Shown here piece by piece: positions 61,074 to 64,000 of a DNA stretch of 64,000 bases. Position 1 is the first letter of the stretch. Each line of letters begins with the position of its first letter. The notes under the pieces are model-generated. The model saw only the letters and a program-made list of their open reading frames with translations, was not told the origin of the DNA and did not search any database. Both the position numbers and the translations under genes were made by a program. Origin of the DNA: Bdellovibrionales bacterium (GTDB lineage: Bacteria; Bdellovibrionota; Bdellovibrionia; Bdellovibrionales; Bdellovibrionaceae); NCBI GenBank assembly GCA_018266295.1, contig JAFEAQ010000011.1, forward strand, positions 719,626 to 783,625, read 5' to 3'.

Positions 61074-62179
61074 TAGAACTTCCTCCAATCAGCATTTTCG
61101 TTTCCTACATAAACATGATCCCACACAGAGTCTGCAGAAGGGCTTGGCTCACTACGAGCTTGCACTTGAGCTTCAACGCCCTCAGCCTCATATCCTTCCC
61201 AGATTTTCGCCGATTCTTCTTTTGTCAAAATACCCGCATCGATCAAGCGCTTTTCGAAAGCGAAGACGGGATCGACAAGTTCTGTCTTACGGTTCGCACC
61301 GTCCGCAGAAGAGTGACCGTACAAACGAGAAACATAAACTTCAATGAAAGAGGGCTTACCGGTTTTACGGATGTATTCCATCTCTTCTTCAAGGGCCAAA
61401 TATGCTTCAACAGGATCATTCCCGTTAATGACGCGTGAACGGATGTTGAAAGCTTTTGCACGATCCGCGATTTGCGTCTCACCATGCTGGCCTTCATACG
61501 GAGTCGAAATACCGAAACCGTTATTTTGAACTGTAATCAAAACCGGAAGTTCTTGGCCCTTACGAGAGGCCCAAATCAAACAGGTCGCGAAATCACCTTC
61601 CGCAGTTCCGGCATCACCACCGGTCACGATGCTGATCGCTTTGTGACCCGCGCGCTTTTGCGCGTGAGCCGTTCCGCAGGCCAAAGGATACTGAACTTCG
61701 ATCGGAGAAGTCACAGGTGCTACGTTCCACTTAGGGAAGCAATAGTGACCTGCGAAGTTACGGCCACCTGTCGATGGATCCGTCACGCGGTTCATCATCA
61801 ATCGAGTTGCATCGATCATCGGCATACCGAGAGCCACCATGGTAGGCGTGCAACGGTAGTGCAAATGGAACCAGTCATAGGCAAGGCCTTGGCCTTTACG
61901 TGCTAGCAAACCGAGTGGAACGCCGAAAGCTTCCTCACCTGGCCCACCGATCCAGAAGTAACCTTCACCGGCTTTGTAAATCTTGATCACGCGCTCTTCA
62001 AGCACGCGAGACTTAACCATCAAATTATGCATTTTCAGCAAAAGTTCTTCAGACAATCCGCCAAAATCAGATTTGGATTTTTTAGGAGCAGCCTTCTTAG
62101 CCTTCACCGCTGACTTGGCTACAACAGCCTTCGCCGGCGCCTTAGCTTTGGCACTGGATTTCGTGGTCTTTTTAGACAT
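61073..62179 (-). CDS. 2-oxoacid dehydrogenase E1 component, alpha subunit, with Ala/Lys-rich N-terminal tail
   Basis: A 368-residue E1 alpha. The TPP-binding motif is GGDAGTAEGDF with QNNGFGIS as its end (~195-235); YFWIGGPGEEAFGV and VSRLYGHSSADG (phosphorylation-loop region) are also visible. Residues ~2-38 form an unusual tail of Lys, Ala, Pro and Val (KAKAPAKAVVAKSAVKAKKA), like histone-H1 or AlgP-type tails. The ATG at 62179 has GGAGG nine bases upstream; the frame is open to 62272. Coupled to the beta subunit gene by TAATG. Substrate (pyruvate or branched-chain) not decided. Confidence 0.92.
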   Translation of the reverse strand: MSKKTTKSSAKAKAPAKAVVAKSAVKAKKAAPKKSKSDFGGLSEELLLKMHNLMVKSRVLEERVIKIYKAGEGYFWIGGPGEEAFGVPLGLLARKGQGLAYDWFHLHYRCTPTMVALGMPMIDATRLMMNRVTDPSTGGRNFAGHYCFPKWNVAPVTSPIEVQYPLACGTAHAQKRAGHKAISIVTGGDAGTAEGDFATCLIWASRKGQELPVLITVQNNGFGISTPYEGQHGETQIADRAKAFNIRSRVINGNDPVEAYLALEEEMEYIRKTGKPSFIEVYVSRLYGHSSADGANRKTELVDPVFAFEKRLIDAGILTKEESAKIWEGYEAEGVEAQVQARSEPSPSADSVWDHVYVGNENADWRKF

Positions 62180-62234
62180 TTCTATGAGCCTCCAAAAGTA
62201 GAAATATCTAAGCGATAACGAGGGCTTTTGTCGC

Positions 62235-62258
62235 GCAATAATCGCAATAATGCAATAA
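62235..62258 (-). promoter_or_regulatory. triple GCAATAA direct repeat upstream of the E1 operon
   Basis: GCAATAA occurs three times (62235, 62244, 62252), 56-79 bp upstream of the E1 alpha ATG. Spacing of 9 and 8 bp could form a regulator site. The rest of the ~330-bp gap between 62179 and 62509 shows no other clear signal. Confidence 0.3.
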
Positions 62259-62508
62259 GTCGTCACCCCCAAAACCTACCCGGAAAGCCGATTAAGCCGC
62301 CAAAGAAGAGTAAACAAGCACTGAGCCCAAGAAAATTTATGGGGCTGATGTAAATTTAGAGTAAAGGCCTTGGGGAACTGCCTTGCAGTCCAGGTTAATC
62401 AAAAACTTCTCAAGATCTTAGGCTCACGTAAGGGTCTAGATTCCGTGCATAAATCTAATTTATTTATAGAACTATCCGATAAAAAAGAGACAGGTCATGG
62501 AGAGAAAA

Positions 62509-63087
62509 ATGAAACTAATTTCAACTTTGGCCCTAATACTCCTATTCTCAGTTGCGTGTGGAAAATTGAAAACTTCCGACGAAAGCTCAAACTCAACTGA
62601 GAATATGAACACGGCAATCAAAGTCTATACCAAAGACGGCGTACTTCTTGGAAAGTATATCGGTATGTTAGTAGGCTCCAACGCGTCGGTCGTTTTACAA
62701 TTCACAGATGGCGGTTTGGGAAATATCGACACTACACTGGGCACCCCTACGGGCTACTTTTCGACCTATTTCGATATTTCAACTACATTCTCTTGTTTCT
62801 ATAAAACATCTAACGCCTCTGGGGCTTGCTACACGCCTGTTGATACACTCGGCTCCGTTCAAAGAAATGCAATTTTTTTTGATGGCACAAGCTTTTACAA
62901 ATATACCGGCCAAGAACCTACCGAAAGTATCACGTACGCATATATTTGTTCTTACTATCCATATAATACAACACCAAGTTGTGGTGCTGCGACGGGAACT
63001 ATTACGAAAGCTGCTCATCTTACGACTCCATGGTCGCTTCCAAGTGGTCTAAGCTTTCCTCTGTATAATCTCATTATCGGATTTTAG
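62509..63087 (+). CDS. lipoprotein of unknown function
   Basis: A 192-residue lipoprotein (lipobox SVAC after MKLISTLALILLF, Cys17). The start at 62509 follows GGAGA; the frame is open from 62497. The mature part starts with a polar Ser/Asn/Glu tether and then a Tyr/Thr/Gly-rich strand region with four more cysteines (FSCFYK, GACYTP, ICSYYP, PSCGAA) that could form two disulfides. Not recognised. The next gene starts directly after its stop, and the pair is probably an operon. Confidence 0.7.
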   Translation: MKLISTLALILLFSVACGKLKTSDESSNSTENMNTAIKVYTKDGVLLGKYIGMLVGSNASVVLQFTDGGLGNIDTTLGTPTGYFSTYFDISTTFSCFYKTSNASGACYTPVDTLGSVQRNAIFFDGTSFYKYTGQEPTESITYAYICSYYPYNTTPSCGAATGTITKAAHLTTPWSLPSGLSFPLYNLIIGF

Positions 63088-63594
63088 ATGAAGTCTCTGG
63101 TTTTTTTCCTTTTCGTTGCCATTCCAAGTTTCGCGCTCGCAAGTCAGCAGATTTCGACAAAAGCCATTCCTGAAAATGGATTCTTAGTACGTCTTAGTTA
63201 TCTTGATATAGGCCAAAACAACGGAGGCCATCTATCAACAGGCGTCGTTGAAAGTGGAGTGCGTGGTTGGTTTAATCCGAGCTACTATTACGCAGGGGTT
63301 ATAGGTGCCTATCCGCTACAACTCGATGATAAAGAAGGGAACGTTGTTGGTGGCACGTTCTCGCTAGGCCTTGGTTGGAGTTGGGATCGTAAGATTTTAC
63401 TAGAGTCGGGCCTCGACTATCACACATGGGGCGGAGCTATTAATGCAACAACGGGTCTGTACGGCAAAATCATCATGCCTTTCAAGACCGACGGCTCAAC
63501 GGATTTCTTTATCGGCCTCAGCGTTTTCGGCAGCACTGCTCCGATAGCACCGCAGTCACTCATTCAACTCGGTATTAGCCAAGTTTTTAAATAA
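63088..63594 (+). CDS. small outer-membrane beta-barrel protein
   Basis: A 168-residue protein with signal peptide (MKSLVFFLFVAIPSFALA) and about eight amphipathic strands with Gly/Tyr/Trp-rich ends (FLVRLSYLDIG, SYYYAGVIGAYPLQL, TFSLGLGWSW, KILLESGLDYHTWG). It ends LIQLGISQVFK, with a penultimate Phe. Probably an 8-stranded barrel. Its ATG directly follows the stop of the lipoprotein gene, so the two may form a lipoprotein-barrel pair. Confidence 0.7.
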   Translation: MKSLVFFLFVAIPSFALASQQISTKAIPENGFLVRLSYLDIGQNNGGHLSTGVVESGVRGWFNPSYYYAGVIGAYPLQLDDKEGNVVGGTFSLGLGWSWDRKILLESGLDYHTWGGAINATTGLYGKIIMPFKTDGSTDFFIGLSVFGSTAPIAPQSLIQLGISQVFK

Positions 63595-63596
63595 CC

Positions 63597-63627
63597 AAAA
63601 AAAAGCCCCAGGATCACTCCCAGGGCT
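63597..63627 (-). terminator. terminator of the Prc-like gene
   Basis: AGCCCTGGGA and TCCTGGGGCT (minus strand) pair with two G-T wobbles around GTGA and are followed by eight T in the minus direction; it also lies at the 3' end of the plus-strand barrel gene. Confidence 0.85.
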
Positions 63628-63655
63628 TCACAAGTTTTACTTTATCTACCAGCTC

Positions 63656-64000
63656 TTAATTCGCCGCCTGCTTGCCAGTGGGCTGAGCCGCCTCCGACTC
63701 CATCAAATCCATCAACACATTCGTTGCTTCATTGATATCCGGACGCTTCAGGTATTCTTTGTTCTTCTGATCTTTATTGCCGTAACGAGCCACTTTTTCT
63801 TTTTCTTTTTTATTCTTAGTCTCGTTTTTATCTTTCAGAACTTCGCTCACTTTGATCAACTTGCCGCGAGCTTTTGCCTTCTTCAACTCATCTTCAATCT
63901 TCTTGAAGTCTTCGCTTTTCTCAACGCGAGCCACTGACTTTTCACGCAGAGATTTGATCCACTCAGGCTTGAGCATTGACCAAGCGCCTGGACCTTCTTT
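63656..64000 (-). CDS. C-terminal part of a Prc/tail-specific-protease-like protein (partial)
   Basis: The frame is open on the minus strand from the right edge (KEGPGAWSMLKPEW...) to a stop at 63656, so the protein is cut by the window; the internal ATG at 63976 is unlikely to be the start. The 114 visible residues are highly charged: WIKSLREKSVARVEKSEDFKK, a Lys/Glu-rich helix, then RPDINEATNVLMDLME. This resembles the C-terminal helical domain of periplasmic tail-specific proteases (Prc), where xLxxxSxARVxxxxEF is conserved. The PDZ and Ser-Lys catalytic parts would lie outside. Moderate confidence. Confidence 0.6.
   Translation of the reverse strand, partial: KEGPGAWSMLKPEWIKSLREKSVARVEKSEDFKKIEDELKKAKARGKLIKVSEVLKDKNETKNKKEKEKVARYGNKDQKNKEYLKRPDINEATNVLMDLMESEAAQPTGKQAAN

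Noticed and set aside
1-64000. tRNA, rRNA, prophage or integrated element
   Set aside because: No tRNA cloverleaf, rRNA, integrase, phage structural gene or att-type direct repeat was noticed by reading; a tRNA scan would be needed to be certain for tRNAs.

Overview
The window looks like chromosomal DNA of a Bdellovibrionota bacterium, most likely a Bdellovibrio-like predator. I infer this from a TIGR02147-family regulator, an elongation factor G of the spirochete/planctomycete/delta ('spd', mitochondrial-like) type standing alone outside any ribosomal operon, the very high share of secreted proteins, lipoproteins, beta-barrels and proteases, and a G+C content near 50%. No rRNA, tRNA, CRISPR array, prophage or intact insertion sequence was seen. 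The only mobile-element trace is a decayed REP-associated (Y1, HUH) transposase fragment near 12.4 kb.

Layout. 1-2.1 kb: a truncated NFACT-type gene, a small unknown protein and a TIGR02147 regulator. 2.2-5.6 kb: a redox block with a cytochrome b562-like protein, YceI, a one-heme cytochrome fused to an outer-membrane barrel, and a diheme c lipoprotein. 5.6-16.7 kb: an RNA m5C methyltransferase, then a phosphate/polyphosphate region (phoR, phoB, phoU, a porin, ppx, sixA, ppk1) with a candidate Pho box, then thiL. 16.7-26.9 kb: a PilZ protein, a four-gene envelope operon (lipoprotein, barrel, TolC-like channel, lipoprotein), a 1344-residue secreted enzyme with two complete but unrelated hydrolase sites, and a DUF4383 membrane protein. 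26.9-31.4 kb: an OmpW-like barrel, then a tightly packed operon of a metzincin-like lipoprotein, an unknown membrane-anchored protein, aat and uup. 31.6-39.6 kb: an operon of a 1122-residue unknown secreted protein coupled to a subtilase, a Gly-rich lipoprotein and a Pro/Gly-rich beta-sandwich protein.

39.7-45 kb: two small secreted proteins, a methyltransferase, a YeiH-type exporter, an RRM protein, a secreted unknown and a minimal RecQ. 45.1-52.3 kb: fusA (spd type), an M3 peptidase with a Shine-Dalgarno-masking hairpin, a snapalysin-like lipoprotein, a small secreted protein and a four-S1-domain protein. 52.3-59.2 kb: an OmpA lipoprotein, secreted proteins, a dienelactone hydrolase, and a CNNM/CBS-cutA-pyrE operon. 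59.2-64 kb: 2-oxoacid dehydrogenase E1 alpha and beta coupled to a methyltransferase, a lipoprotein/barrel pair, and the C-terminus of a Prc-type protease running off the right edge.

Gene packing is tight. TAATG or TGATG stop-start overlaps join phoB-phoR, cutA-pyrE, E1 alpha-E1 beta-methyltransferase and the 222-residue gene-aat. Several convergent pairs abut or overlap at their stops, while others share strong bidirectional terminators. Best candidates for a poorly described system are the 2.8-5.6 kb heme/porin cluster, the 1344-residue dual hydrolase, and the 31.6-39.6 kb subtilase operon.
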